Shown: piece by piece, positions 1 through 6,754 of the stretch
How the letters are laid out: the number at the start of each line of letters is the position of its first letter
How positions within the stretch are numbered: the stretch's first letter is position 1
From: an uncultured Xanthobacteraceae bacterium
Lineage (GTDB): Bacteria > Pseudomonadota > Alphaproteobacteria > Rhizobiales > Xanthobacteraceae
Assembly: GCA_955652925.1 (NCBI GenBank)
Contig: CATPCO010000732.1
Location: 1-14,812, forward strand
Direction: 5' to 3'
DNA: 14,812 nt
Notes under the pieces: model-generated
What the model was told of the DNA's origin: nothing
Seen by the model: the letters and a program-made list of their open reading frames with translations, nothing else
Database searches by the model: none
Made by a program: the position numbers and the translations under genes

Positions 1-405
1 GCGCTGGCGACCGGGCCGAAGGTGCTGCTGCTCGATGAACCGTTTGGCGCACTCGACGCGCAGACCCGCGTCATCATGCAGCAGATCCTCAACAACATAT
101 GGCAGCGGCTGAAGACCTCGGTGCTGTTCGTGACTCACGACATCGACGAGGCGATCTTCCTCTCCGACCGCGTCTACTGCATGACTGCGCGTCCCGGCAC
201 AATCAAAGCCGAGATCGTTGTTCCATTGGCGCGGCCGCGCGACCCATCCATGATGATGTCATCGGAATTCCTCGCGTTGCGGCGCGGGCTGATGTCGCTC
301 ATTCGCGAGGAAAGCCTCAAGGCCATGGGCGGCGAGATCAACGCGCTGGCGCTGCAAGGCCTCAATATCGATCTGCACGGGCAAAGCCTCGCTGACGTGA
401 TTTGA
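1..405 (+). CDS. ABC transporter ATP-binding protein, SsuB/TauB type (3' part only)
   Basis: This is the C-terminal part of a nitrate/sulfonate/taurine-type importer ATPase. The reading frame is already open at base 1 and ends with TGA at 403-405. The visible protein begins just before Walker B (VLLLDEPFGALD, with the D-loop) and includes the switch histidine (FVTHD) and the family's typical DRVYCMTARPG segment. Walker A, the Q-loop and the ABC signature lie outside the window. The C-terminal tail is about 25 residues longer than in the second ATPase of this cluster (4002-4859). In this family the protein sits on the inner face of the membrane and hydrolyses ATP to drive a SsuC-like permease. 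It lies 240 bp upstream of a binding-protein gene on the same strand, so the two plausibly form one import system whose permease is further left. The identity of the family is secure; the substrate is not known from sequence. Confidence 0.93.
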   Translation, partial: ALATGPKVLLLDEPFGALDAQTRVIMQQILNNIWQRLKTSVLFVTHDIDEAIFLSDRVYCMTARPGTIKAEIVVPLARPRDPSMMMSSEFLALRRGLMSLIREESLKAMGGEINALALQGLNIDLHGQSLADVI

Positions 406-435
406 CGCGTCACACGTCGTTCTTGCGGCGCAATA

Positions 436-451
436 AGGCACGCCGATTGCA
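436..451 (+). promoter_or_regulatory. Candidate sigma-54 (RpoN) promoter upstream of the first binding-protein gene
   Basis: The sequence AGGCACGCCGATTGCA matches the -24/-12 consensus TGGCACG-N4-TTGCA at every fixed base except the first. It has GG at 437-438 and GC at 449-450 with the required 10-nt spacing. Transcription would start near 462, leaving a leader of roughly 180 nt before the ATG at 646. The gap 406-645 has no convincing gene. Sigma-54 promoters need an enhancer-binding activator such as NtrC. I did not find a clear full NtrC dyad upstream; there is only a TGCAC half-site near 373 and a palindrome (TGACGCGTCA, 403-412) that includes the stop codon of the upstream ATPase gene. 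Confidence 0.6.
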
Positions 452-520
452 CCACAGGCAGGGACGCCTATTCCAGCCCCGGCAAACTGCTGCTTCCGCA
501 GGCACAGCGCACATGGATTG

Positions 521-544
521 TGCAGCCTTTGTACAAAAAGTGCA
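521..544. promoter_or_regulatory. Dyad-symmetric site, possible operator
   Basis: A perfect 10-bp palindrome TTTGTACAAA (528-537) is flanked symmetrically, three bases out on each side, by TGCA (521-524 and 541-544). It lies about 60-80 nt downstream of the predicted sigma-54 start and about 100 nt upstream of the first binding-protein gene. A TTGTACAA core resembles operators of several small repressor families, for example GntR, but no regulator gene is in the window, so the owner cannot be named. Confidence 0.3.
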
Positions 545-645
545 TCAGCGTGACACAGGCACACCAAGCCGTCCTTCCAAATCCGCATCAAGGCGCATCG
601 AGAGCCTTCTTTTCCGGCCCACTTATCCACTGACAGGAGCGTGCC

Positions 646-1677
646 ATGAAACGAACATCCCTGCTTGCGCTTAGCGCGGCGCTGGCGCTTGCGCTGGTGG
701 CTGGTCTCGCTGCGCCGGCCGCCGCCCAGACCAAGCTCAAATTCGTACTGAACTGGAAATACCAGGGACCGCAGGGAATCTTTTTCCTTCCCGAGGATCG
801 CGGGTACTACAAGGCCGAAGGGCTCGAACTCACGATCGATCAGGGTAACGGGTCGGGTGCCGCGGTGCCGCTGGTTGCGAACGGCACCTATGACGTCGGC
901 TTCGGCGACATCAACGCGCTCATCGAGCTCGCGGGACGCAAGCCCGAGGACGCTCCCATTGCGGTTTACGTGATCTACAATCAGCCGCCGTTCACGGTGG
1001 CGGTGAAAACGGACAGCCCGATCAAGTCCCCGAAGGATTTCGAAGGCAAGACGCTGGGGGGAGCGGCGAACGACGGTGCGCTCAAACTGTTTCCCGCCTT
1101 CTGCAAGGTCGCGAAGATCGACTGCACGAAGGTGAAGATTACCAACATGCAACCCAATCTGCGCGAGCAGATGCTCATGCAGGGCCAGGTCGACGGCGTG
1201 TTCGGCTATGTCAACACCATCCGCTTCTCCGCCAAGCTGATGGGGGTTGAGGAAAATCAGCTGCGCTACATCAACTACGGCGATTACGGCACGGACCTCT
1301 ATTCCAATGCCATCATCGTGTCTAAGAAGCTCACCCAGGAGAAACCGGAAGCGGTGCGCGGGCTTGTGCGCGCAATCAACATGGGCATTCTCGACACGCT
1401 CAAGGATCCCGATGCCGCGGTCGCCGCGGTCGCCAAGCGCGAGGCATTGATAAAGTTTCCGGTCGAACGCGAGCGGCTCGATGCGACCTTGCGGGACGAG
1501 ATGAATCATCCCGAGATCGCCAAGATCGGGCTTGGCAATGTCGATCTGGACCGGCTGAAGAAATCGATCGATATTCTGGTCGAGGCGAACGAGCTTCCCC
1601 GCACGCCGACGGTGGCCGAGATCTTCACACCGGCCTTCCTGCCGCCGCTCGCCGACTTGCCGAAGAAGCTGTTCTAG
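646..1677 (+). CDS. ABC transporter substrate-binding protein, NMT1/THI5-like (SBP1)
   Basis: A periplasmic solute-binding protein of 343 residues. The first 27 residues form a classic signal peptide: KR near the start, a long Ala/Leu core, and an AAA|Q cleavage site. The mature protein opens with LKFVLNWKYQGPQGIFF and has the GYYKAEGLELTIDQGNG and YDVGFGDINALIE segments typical of the NMT1/SsuA-like family, whose members bind pyrimidine precursors, sulfonates, nitrate or riboflavin-type ligands. It is alignable over its whole length with the second binding protein (5715-6749), sharing for example GFGDIN, NL.EQML.QGQVD and DLYSN. C153 and C160 could form a periplasmic disulfide; they are absent from the paralogue. 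The start ATG follows a CAGGAG sequence at suitable distance. It lies behind a candidate sigma-54 promoter and ahead of the catabolic genes. The family is sure; the ligand is inferred only from the neighbours. Confidence 0.92.
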   Translation: MKRTSLLALSAALALALVAGLAAPAAAQTKLKFVLNWKYQGPQGIFFLPEDRGYYKAEGLELTIDQGNGSGAAVPLVANGTYDVGFGDINALIELAGRKPEDAPIAVYVIYNQPPFTVAVKTDSPIKSPKDFEGKTLGGAANDGALKLFPAFCKVAKIDCTKVKITNMQPNLREQMLMQGQVDGVFGYVNTIRFSAKLMGVEENQLRYINYGDYGTDLYSNAIIVSKKLTQEKPEAVRGLVRAINMGILDTLKDPDAAVAAVAKREALIKFPVERERLDATLRDEMNHPEIAKIGLGNVDLDRLKKSIDILVEANELPRTPTVAEIFTPAFLPPLADLPKKLF

Positions 1678-1681
1678 GGCA

Positions 1682-1758
1682 CCGATTGCGAGCAATTGGT
1701 TCCGTCATTCCGGGGCGTCGGCGATCTCGGCTAAGCCGAGATCGGCGGCGAACCCCGG
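1682..1758. repeat. Two tandem hairpins, REP-like, between SBP1 and the SDR gene
   Basis: The first hairpin is 1682-1699 (CCGATTGC / GCAATTGG, 2-nt loop, one G-U pair). The second is 1710-1758: an exact 10-bp inverted repeat GATCTCGGCT / AGCCGAGATC (1723-1732 and 1734-1743, 1-nt spacer) enclosed by outer arms CCGGGG (1710-1715) and CCCCGG (1753-1758). The GTCATTCCGGGGCG entry sequence is of the kind dispersed in Bradyrhizobium-like genomes, by recollection. There is no U-run, so it is more likely an mRNA-stabilising or processing element than an intrinsic terminator. Confidence 0.65.
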
Positions 1759-1770
1759 CGTGGTATTCCC

Positions 1771-2562
1771 ATGGACCTCCATCTCGCAGGGCGCATCGCG
1801 ATGATTACCGGGCCTGCCAAGGGAATGGGGGCGGCAATCACGCGCGCGTTCGCGGCGGAAGGCGCGTCTGTCGCGCTCGTTGGACGCGATATTGGCGCGA
1901 TCGAGCCAGTCGCCGGCGAGCTGAATTCCAAAGGAGCAAACGCGATCGTTATAAAGTGCGACCTCACCGATCCCGCACAGTGCCAGCATGCCGCGAATGA
2001 AACCAAAAAGGCTTATGGCCGCATCGACATTCTCGTAAATGTCGCCGGAGGATCGGGGCCGATCGGCAAGAGCGGAGTTGAGACCACGCCCGAAGAGTTC
2101 GATGACATCGTCACGCTCAACATGAATGGCTGTTTCCACACCATGCGCGCCGTGCTGCCCACCATGATGGCGCAACGCTACGGCAAGATCGTCAATGTCG
2201 GAGGAACCTTCGGCATGCGCGGCCGCGCCGGCCGCATGGCCTATTCAGCGTCGAAATGGGGACTGCGCGGAATCACCAAGTGCTTTGCGCTCGAGGCCGG
2301 ACCCTACAACATCAACGTCAACTGCGTGGCGCCGGGCATGGTCGACGGCCCGCGCTTTCGCGAGAAGGTCTGCGCCGAGATGGCCACGCGCCTCGGCATC
2401 TCCAGGGAGGAGGCAGCCGAGCGCCATGCTGCGGAATACGCGCTGCGGCGTCTGACCACGGATGCCGATGTGGCGAATGCCTGCCTGTTCCTGGCGAGCG
2501 ACGCCGCACGCCAGATTACCGGCATAGATCTGCCTGTCGATGGCGGTTGGGCGATGGTGTGA
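1771..2562 (+). CDS. Short-chain dehydrogenase/reductase (SDR) family oxidoreductase
   Basis: A classical-length SDR (263 residues) with a Rossmann fold that uses NAD(P)H. The cofactor loop reads ITGPAKGMG near residues 12-20. The NNAG motif appears as VNVAGG, the structural Asn is N117 in LNMNG, and the active-site YSASK has Y158 and K162. The C-terminal VAPGMVDGPRF and TGIDLPVDGGW segments are typical of FabG-like SDRs. The catalytic Ser normally 13 residues before Tyr is replaced: the segment reads NVGGTFG, giving G145 at that place with T146 beside it. Substrate unknown; as part of a ring-catabolic cluster it may oxidise or reduce a ring or ring-derived alcohol/ketone. The ATG lies 12 nt after a strong hairpin and has no good Shine-Dalgarno sequence, so the start is moderately sure. 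Its TGA abuts the next gene. Confidence 0.93.
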   Translation: MDLHLAGRIAMITGPAKGMGAAITRAFAAEGASVALVGRDIGAIEPVAGELNSKGANAIVIKCDLTDPAQCQHAANETKKAYGRIDILVNVAGGSGPIGKSGVETTPEEFDDIVTLNMNGCFHTMRAVLPTMMAQRYGKIVNVGGTFGMRGRAGRMAYSASKWGLRGITKCFALEAGPYNINVNCVAPGMVDGPRFREKVCAEMATRLGISREEAAERHAAEYALRRLTTDADVANACLFLASDAARQITGIDLPVDGGWAMV

Positions 2563-4005
2563 GTGGGTATGCAAATGACAAGCGCCGATCTTCTCATTTG
2601 CGGCGGCAAGGTGGTAACGCCACAATCCGTCGTCGAGGCCAATGTCGCCATCAAGGATGGAACCATCATCGCGGTCGGCAGCGACGGAGCGATGCCGCAA
2701 GCGCGCGAGACGCTTGACGCTAGCGGGCTATACGTCCTTCCCGGCGCCATTGATGTGCACGTGCATTTCCGCGATCCCGGCTATCCCCACAAGGAAGATT
2801 TTGCGAGCGGCACCGCGGCGGCGGCGTTTGGTGGCGTCACCACGGTCTTCGACATGCCCAACACCATTCCGCCTGCCGGCACCGCCGAAGCGCTCGCCGC
2901 AAAGCACCGCATCGCTGCCGAGAAGGCGCATGTCGATTTCGGGCTTTACGGATTGCTCGGCGAGGACACCATCGCGCACGTCCCCGCGCTGGTCGCCGCC
3001 GGCGTGATCGGATTCAAGCTCTACATGGGAAATACCTTCGGCAGGATCCCATGCCCTTCGACCGGCGCCATGTTGGAAGCATTCGAGGTTGTGGCGCCCA
3101 CCGGCAAGCGCATTTCGCTCCATGCCGAGACGAACTCCATCATGGAGCGGCGCGAGGCACGGTTGCGCGGGGCAGGGCGCCTCGATCCGCTTGCCCATCT
3201 TGCCTCGCGTCCGGCGGTCGTTGCAGTCGAAGCGGTAAGCCGCGCCGCCCTGCTTGCGGAATGGACGGGAGCACGCATCCACATCCTGCACATATCGTCG
3301 GCGGAAGAGCTTCGTCCGCTGCGCGAAGCCAAGGCGCGCGGTGTCGACATCACCGGCGAGACATGCCCGCATTACATCATGCTGTCGAGTGAGGATTATG
3401 CGCGGTTCGCCGGCACCATTCGGGTCAATCCACCGGTCCGTGAGAAGCGCAATCAGGAGCCGCTATGGCAGGCGCTCGCCGACGGCACCATTGATCTGAT
3501 AGCAACCGATCACGCGCCCCATTCCCCTGAGGAGAAAACGCGCAACGATATCTGGACGGTCGATTGCGGCTTCCCCGGCGTCGAGACCCAGATGCCGCTC
3601 ATGCTGACCGAGGCAAATGCCGGGCGCTTCGGCATCTGCGACTACGTGCGCTGGAGCGCGGCCAACCCAGCGAGAATTTTCGGGCTCTATCCGCGCAAGG
3701 GTGTGGTTGCGCCGGGCTCCGACGCCGACATTACCGTTGTCGATCTTGCGCGCGAATTGACCATCGAGGACGCCGCGCTGCAATCGCGCTCGAAAATCAC
3801 ACCCTGGAACGGAAGGCGCGTGAAGGGTCTGCCCATCCACACCCTGGTGCGCGGACGTTTCGTGATGCGCAATCGCGCACTTCTCCCGCACACGCGGGGA
3901 TGGGGCCGCTCCGTTCACGCCATTCAGAAAATGCCTCCCGCCAGGGTGCGCAACGCGGATGGGACCATGCAGGCCATCGTACGCTTGCGCGAGCACGCAG
4001 CATGA
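2563..4005 (+). CDS. Dihydroorotase-like cyclic amidohydrolase
   Basis: An amidohydrolase-superfamily enzyme (TIM barrel, binuclear metal) that opens cyclic amide or ureide rings; dihydroorotase, allantoinase and hydantoinase are relatives. Numbering from the GTG at 2563, all metal ligands are present: H66 and H68 (DVHVHFRDPG), the carboxylated K152 (GFKLYMG), H187 (SLHAE), H243 (ILHIS) and D316 (ATDHAPH). R70 and N100 (DMPNT) match the residues that hold the carboxylate in dihydroorotases, so the closest subfamily is dihydroorotase rather than hydantoinase. At 480 residues it is longer than usual type I dihydroorotases (about 425-430), with an extended C-terminal tail. Its setting among transporter genes argues for catabolism, not pyrimidine synthesis. 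The GTG immediately follows the SDR stop; in-frame ATGs at 2569 and 2575 are alternatives, and 2575 has a weak GAGTGG ahead of it. The end overlaps the next gene by ATGA. Confidence 0.9.
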   Translation: MGMQMTSADLLICGGKVVTPQSVVEANVAIKDGTIIAVGSDGAMPQARETLDASGLYVLPGAIDVHVHFRDPGYPHKEDFASGTAAAAFGGVTTVFDMPNTIPPAGTAEALAAKHRIAAEKAHVDFGLYGLLGEDTIAHVPALVAAGVIGFKLYMGNTFGRIPCPSTGAMLEAFEVVAPTGKRISLHAETNSIMERREARLRGAGRLDPLAHLASRPAVVAVEAVSRAALLAEWTGARIHILHISSAEELRPLREAKARGVDITGETCPHYIMLSSEDYARFAGTIRVNPPVREKRNQEPLWQALADGTIDLIATDHAPHSPEEKTRNDIWTVDCGFPGVETQMPLMLTEANAGRFGICDYVRWSAANPARIFGLYPRKGVVAPGSDADITVVDLARELTIEDAALQSRSKITPWNGRRVKGLPIHTLVRGRFVMRNRALLPHTRGWGRSVHAIQKMPPARVRNADGTMQAIVRLREHAA

Positions 4006-4859
4006 TGCTGATGGCTTCTCCCGCGCATGTTATGGCGAGCGAGGCAGCGCACGGGGAACATTTCGTCAAGCTCGAGAAAGTCACGCTCACCTATGGCCAG
4101 GGCGAGCGTTCGGTGCATGCTCTCGATGAGACCGATCTCGCCATCGACAAGGGCGATTTCATCGCGCTGGTGGGCCCGTCCGGCTGCGGCAAGTCCACCA
4201 TTCTCAAGCTGGTTACCGGCCTCATTCGCGCTAGCAGTGGATATGTCTTCGTCGCCGGCCGCGAAGTCGGCGCCGAGCCGGTTCGCGTCGGCATGGCGTT
4301 TCAGAACCCGACCTTGCTGCCATGGCTCAAGCTGCGGGAGAACGTCATGCTCCCGCTCAAGATCGTTCCACCGTTCCGGCAGAAATACCGCGCAAAGCGC
4401 AAGACCGAGTTCACTGATCGCATCGAGACCCTGCTCGCACAGGTCGGGCTCAAAGGCTTCAGCGACAAATATCCCTGGCAACTCTCCGGCGGCATGCTCC
4501 AGCGCGCCTCGCTCTGCCGCGCGCTTGTTCACGAGCCGCAGCTCCTCATGCTGGACGAGCCCTTCGGTGCGCTTGATCAGTTCACGCGTGAGGAGCTTTG
4601 GGCGATCATGCAGGAGCTGTGGATGACGCACCGGCCGACCGTCGTGCTTGTCACCCATGATCTCAAAGAGGCCGCCTATCTCGCCAACCGTATCTGCGTC
4701 ATGCAGGCGCGTCCCGGCCGTATCATCGATGAGAGCGTCGTGGCGTTCCCGCGCCCGCGCACCATCGCGATGTCTTATGATGCGGGATTTGTCGCTCTCA
4801 CCCAGCGCCTGCGCGAGCTTATCGTCGGCGCACGCCCGGAGAAGGAGATCGCCCAGTGA
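4002..4859 (+). CDS. ABC transporter ATP-binding protein, SsuB/TauB type
   Basis: A complete 285-residue importer ATPase. Walker A is GPSGCGKST (58-66), the Q-loop is in AFQNPTLLPWL, the ABC signature is LSGGMLQRAS (161-170), Walker B is LLMLDEP with D185 and E186, and the switch histidine is H219 (LVTHD). The DRIC/ARPG region typical of nitrate/sulfonate-type ATPases follows (here NRICVMQARPGRI). I start it at the ATG of 4002, which overlaps the stop codon of the amidohydrolase (ATGA) and gives normal family length. The frame is open much further left, but that part only reads antisense-like composition inside the amidohydrolase gene. ATG 4032 is a shorter alternative. It overlaps the permease gene by GTGA, so the two are translationally coupled and form one transporter with SBP2. 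Confidence 0.93.
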   Translation: MMLMASPAHVMASEAAHGEHFVKLEKVTLTYGQGERSVHALDETDLAIDKGDFIALVGPSGCGKSTILKLVTGLIRASSGYVFVAGREVGAEPVRVGMAFQNPTLLPWLKLRENVMLPLKIVPPFRQKYRAKRKTEFTDRIETLLAQVGLKGFSDKYPWQLSGGMLQRASLCRALVHEPQLLMLDEPFGALDQFTREELWAIMQELWMTHRPTVVLVTHDLKEAAYLANRICVMQARPGRIIDESVVAFPRPRTIAMSYDAGFVALTQRLRELIVGARPEKEIAQ

Positions 4860-5629
4860 ACCCGCAACTGCGCCGGCGGATGGCCTCGGCTGCGCTCATC
4901 ATCGGCTTTTTCGTCGCCTGGGAGCTGCTTTGCCTCATGTTCGGGGTCAAAGACATCGTGCTTCCGCGCCCGACGCAAATCCTGGAAACGCTGTGGACGC
5001 GCCTGCCCGCCATCATGCCGCACGCGGCGCAGACGCTCTACGCGACGCTGGTCGGCTTCGGTCTCGGCATTGTGTGGGGCGTGCTTCTGGGCGCATTCAT
5101 TGGCTCCTCGCGCCTTGCCTATGATGTCGCCTATCCGCTCCTCGTCGGGTTTTCCAGCATTCCCAAGGTCGCGGTGGTGCCGATCTTCGTGCTGTGGTTC
5201 GGTGCAGGTACGGTGCCAGCGGTGCTCACAGCCATGATCCTTTGCATCTTTCCGATTGTCGTGAACGTCGCCACTGGCCTTGCGACCACCGAGCCAGAAC
5301 TGGAAGACGTGATGCGCGCGCTCAAGGCCAGCCGGCTCGATATTCTCGTCAATGTGGGGCTGCCTCGCGCCATGCCGTATTTCTTTGCGTCGTTGAAAGT
5401 GGCGGTGACGCAGGCTTTCGTCGGCACCGTGATCGCCGAGACCGTGGCTTCCAATCGGGGGATCGGCAATCTGATGATGATTGCGAGTTCGAGCTTTGAC
5501 GTGCCGCTTGTGTTCGCGGGTCTGCTCGTGCTCGCCGTCCTCGGCGTTGGACTCTACGTCATCTTCTCTTTTATCGAAGTGCGCGTGACCGGCTGGGCGC
5601 TGCGCAAGGACGAATTCGCGATGGGATGA
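4856..5629 (+). CDS. ABC transporter permease, SsuC/TauC type
   Basis: An inner-membrane permease of 257 residues with about six transmembrane segments, roughly at 11-30, 61-83, 99-118, 119-141, 175-197 and 217-240. The cytoplasmic EAA-like loop that contacts the ATPase is seen around 146-172 (EDVMRALKASRLDILVNVGLP). VLPRPTQI near residue 35 and the GFSSIPKVAVVPIFVLWFG stretch are typical of the nitrate/sulfonate/taurine permease family. The start is GTG at 4856, overlapping the ATPase stop and preceded by AAGGAG at 4842-4847, which strongly supports it. One permease gene of this type normally forms a homodimer. It is the only permease in the window, so the left-hand ATPase and SBP1 either use another permease outside the window or share this one. 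Confidence 0.94.
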   Translation: MNPQLRRRMASAALIIGFFVAWELLCLMFGVKDIVLPRPTQILETLWTRLPAIMPHAAQTLYATLVGFGLGIVWGVLLGAFIGSSRLAYDVAYPLLVGFSSIPKVAVVPIFVLWFGAGTVPAVLTAMILCIFPIVVNVATGLATTEPELEDVMRALKASRLDILVNVGLPRAMPYFFASLKVAVTQAFVGTVIAETVASNRGIGNLMMIASSSFDVPLVFAGLLVLAVLGVGLYVIFSFIEVRVTGWALRKDEFAMG

Positions 5630-5648
5630 TTCGACCCACGTATCGCGG

Positions 5649-5669
5649 GCGCAGCGCCAAGCGCTGCGC
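5649..5669. other. Perfect 9-bp hairpin between permease and SBP2 genes
   Basis: The arms GCGCAGCGC (5649-5657) and GCGCTGCGC (5661-5669) are exact inverted repeats around a CAA loop. No U-run follows, so it is not a typical intrinsic terminator. Within an operon, a hairpin just 5' of a binding-protein gene commonly protects that more abundant mRNA segment; that role is inferred here. Confidence 0.55.
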
Positions 5670-5714
5670 TGCAGCCGCGGGCACGCGAACTCATGATCAC
5701 CAAAGGAGTCTGAT

Positions 5715-6749
5715 ATGACTTTAACCCGCAGCCTTGCTGCTCTCGTGCTTGGCATCACGATTTCAATCAGCGCTGCCTCCGCGCAAGAGCCGACCAGGAT
5801 CCGGTTCACGCTGGATTGGAAACTCCAGGGCGTCCACGCCTGGTATTTCTGGGCGCAAGAGAAGGGCTATTTCGCCGCCGAGAAGCTTGCTGTCGCCATC
5901 GATCAGGGGGAGGGCTCGGCCGCGACCGTCACCCGCATCATGTCGGGTGCCTACGATGCGGGCTTCGGCGACATAAACGCCATTATTCAGAACGCGGCCA
6001 CCAAGCCGGGAGAAGCGCCCGTCATGGTTTACATGATCTATAACAAGGCGCCGTTTGCGCTGCTGACCAAGGCGGCAAGCCCGATCACGTCGTTCAAGGA
6101 TCTGGCCGGCAAGACGCTCGGCACGCCGCCGGGCGGCGCTTCGTTCAAACTCCTGCCGCTGCTCGCAAAGAAGAACGGTATCGCGTATGACGCGATCAAG
6201 ATCCTCAACGTCGCGCCCAATCTGCAGGAGCAGATGCTGTTGCAGGGCCAGGTCGACGTGATCGCGATTTTCACCGTGACGAGCTACATGAACCTGGTCG
6301 CGCTCAAGCTCGATCCGGAGAAGGATTTCCGCTGGATCAGCTATTCCGATTCGGGCGTCGATCTCTATTCCAACGGCGTCATGGTCTCGCGCAGGCTTGC
6401 AACAGAGAAGCCCGAGGCGGTGAAAGGCCTTGTTCGCGCCATCAACAAGGCAATGCGCGAAGTGCTTGCCAGTCCCGACGCGGCGATTGAATTGCTGGCA
6501 AAACAGGAGCCGCTTCTCAACGCGGCAATCGAAAAGCAGCGCCTGATCTATGCGGCCAGGACTCTCATTGCCACGCCGGAAGCGGCCGAGCTTGGGATCG
6601 GCGACGTGAACGAGCAGCGCATGGCGCAATCCGTCGACACCATCGTCGCGGCATTCGAGTTGCCGCGCGCGCCGGCGGTGACGGATGTGTTCAGCCGGTC
6701 ATTTCTGCCGCCGAAGGCGGAGCGTGTCATGCCTGATCTCGGCAACTGA
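5715..6749 (+). CDS. ABC transporter substrate-binding protein, NMT1/THI5-like (SBP2)
   Basis: A 344-residue periplasmic binding protein, paralogous to SBP1 across its full length. The signal peptide covers residues 1-23 (ASA|QEP cleavage). The mature part begins IRFTLDWKLQGVHAWYFW and carries GYFAAEKLAVAIDQGEG, YDAGFGDINAII, NLQEQMLLQGQVD and DLYSNGVMVS. Compared with SBP1, the N-terminal ligand-facing segment differs (GVHAWYFWAQ against GPQGIFFLPE), as does the loop after KTLG (TPPGGASF against GAANDGAL), which suggests a related but different ligand. The start ATG has a strong AAAGGAG at 5702-5708. It directly follows its ATPase and permease genes and lies 5 bp before the ring-opening hydrolase, so the imported compound is probably that enzyme's substrate or a precursor of it. 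This link is inferred from gene order. Confidence 0.93.
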   Translation: MTLTRSLAALVLGITISISAASAQEPTRIRFTLDWKLQGVHAWYFWAQEKGYFAAEKLAVAIDQGEGSAATVTRIMSGAYDAGFGDINAIIQNAATKPGEAPVMVYMIYNKAPFALLTKAASPITSFKDLAGKTLGTPPGGASFKLLPLLAKKNGIAYDAIKILNVAPNLQEQMLLQGQVDVIAIFTVTSYMNLVALKLDPEKDFRWISYSDSGVDLYSNGVMVSRRLATEKPEAVKGLVRAINKAMREVLASPDAAIELLAKQEPLLNAAIEKQRLIYAARTLIATPEAAELGIGDVNEQRMAQSVDTIVAAFELPRAPAVTDVFSRSFLPPKAERVMPDLGN

Positions 6750-6754
6750 CGCCC

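Noticed and set aside
402..674. 90-codon open frame between the first ATPase and SBP1
   Set aside because: Its composition is arginine/serine-rich with no domain, it crosses the candidate sigma-54 promoter and the SBP1 start, and it has no ribosome-binding site.
1678..1691. Second sigma-54-like box GGCACCGATTGC after SBP1
   Set aside because: Spacing between GG and GC is 8 rather than 10 bases, which sigma-54 does not tolerate.
259..1695. 478-codon open frame on the minus strand opposite SBP1
   Set aside because: It is the antisense shadow of a well-supported binding-protein gene, with His/Arg/Asp-rich composition and no family motif; GC-rich third positions open such frames.
3564..4001. 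Upstream extension of the second ATPase frame by 146 codons
   Set aside because: The extension lies wholly inside the dihydroorotase-like gene in another frame and shows no family similarity; the ATG at 4002 gives a normal ATPase.
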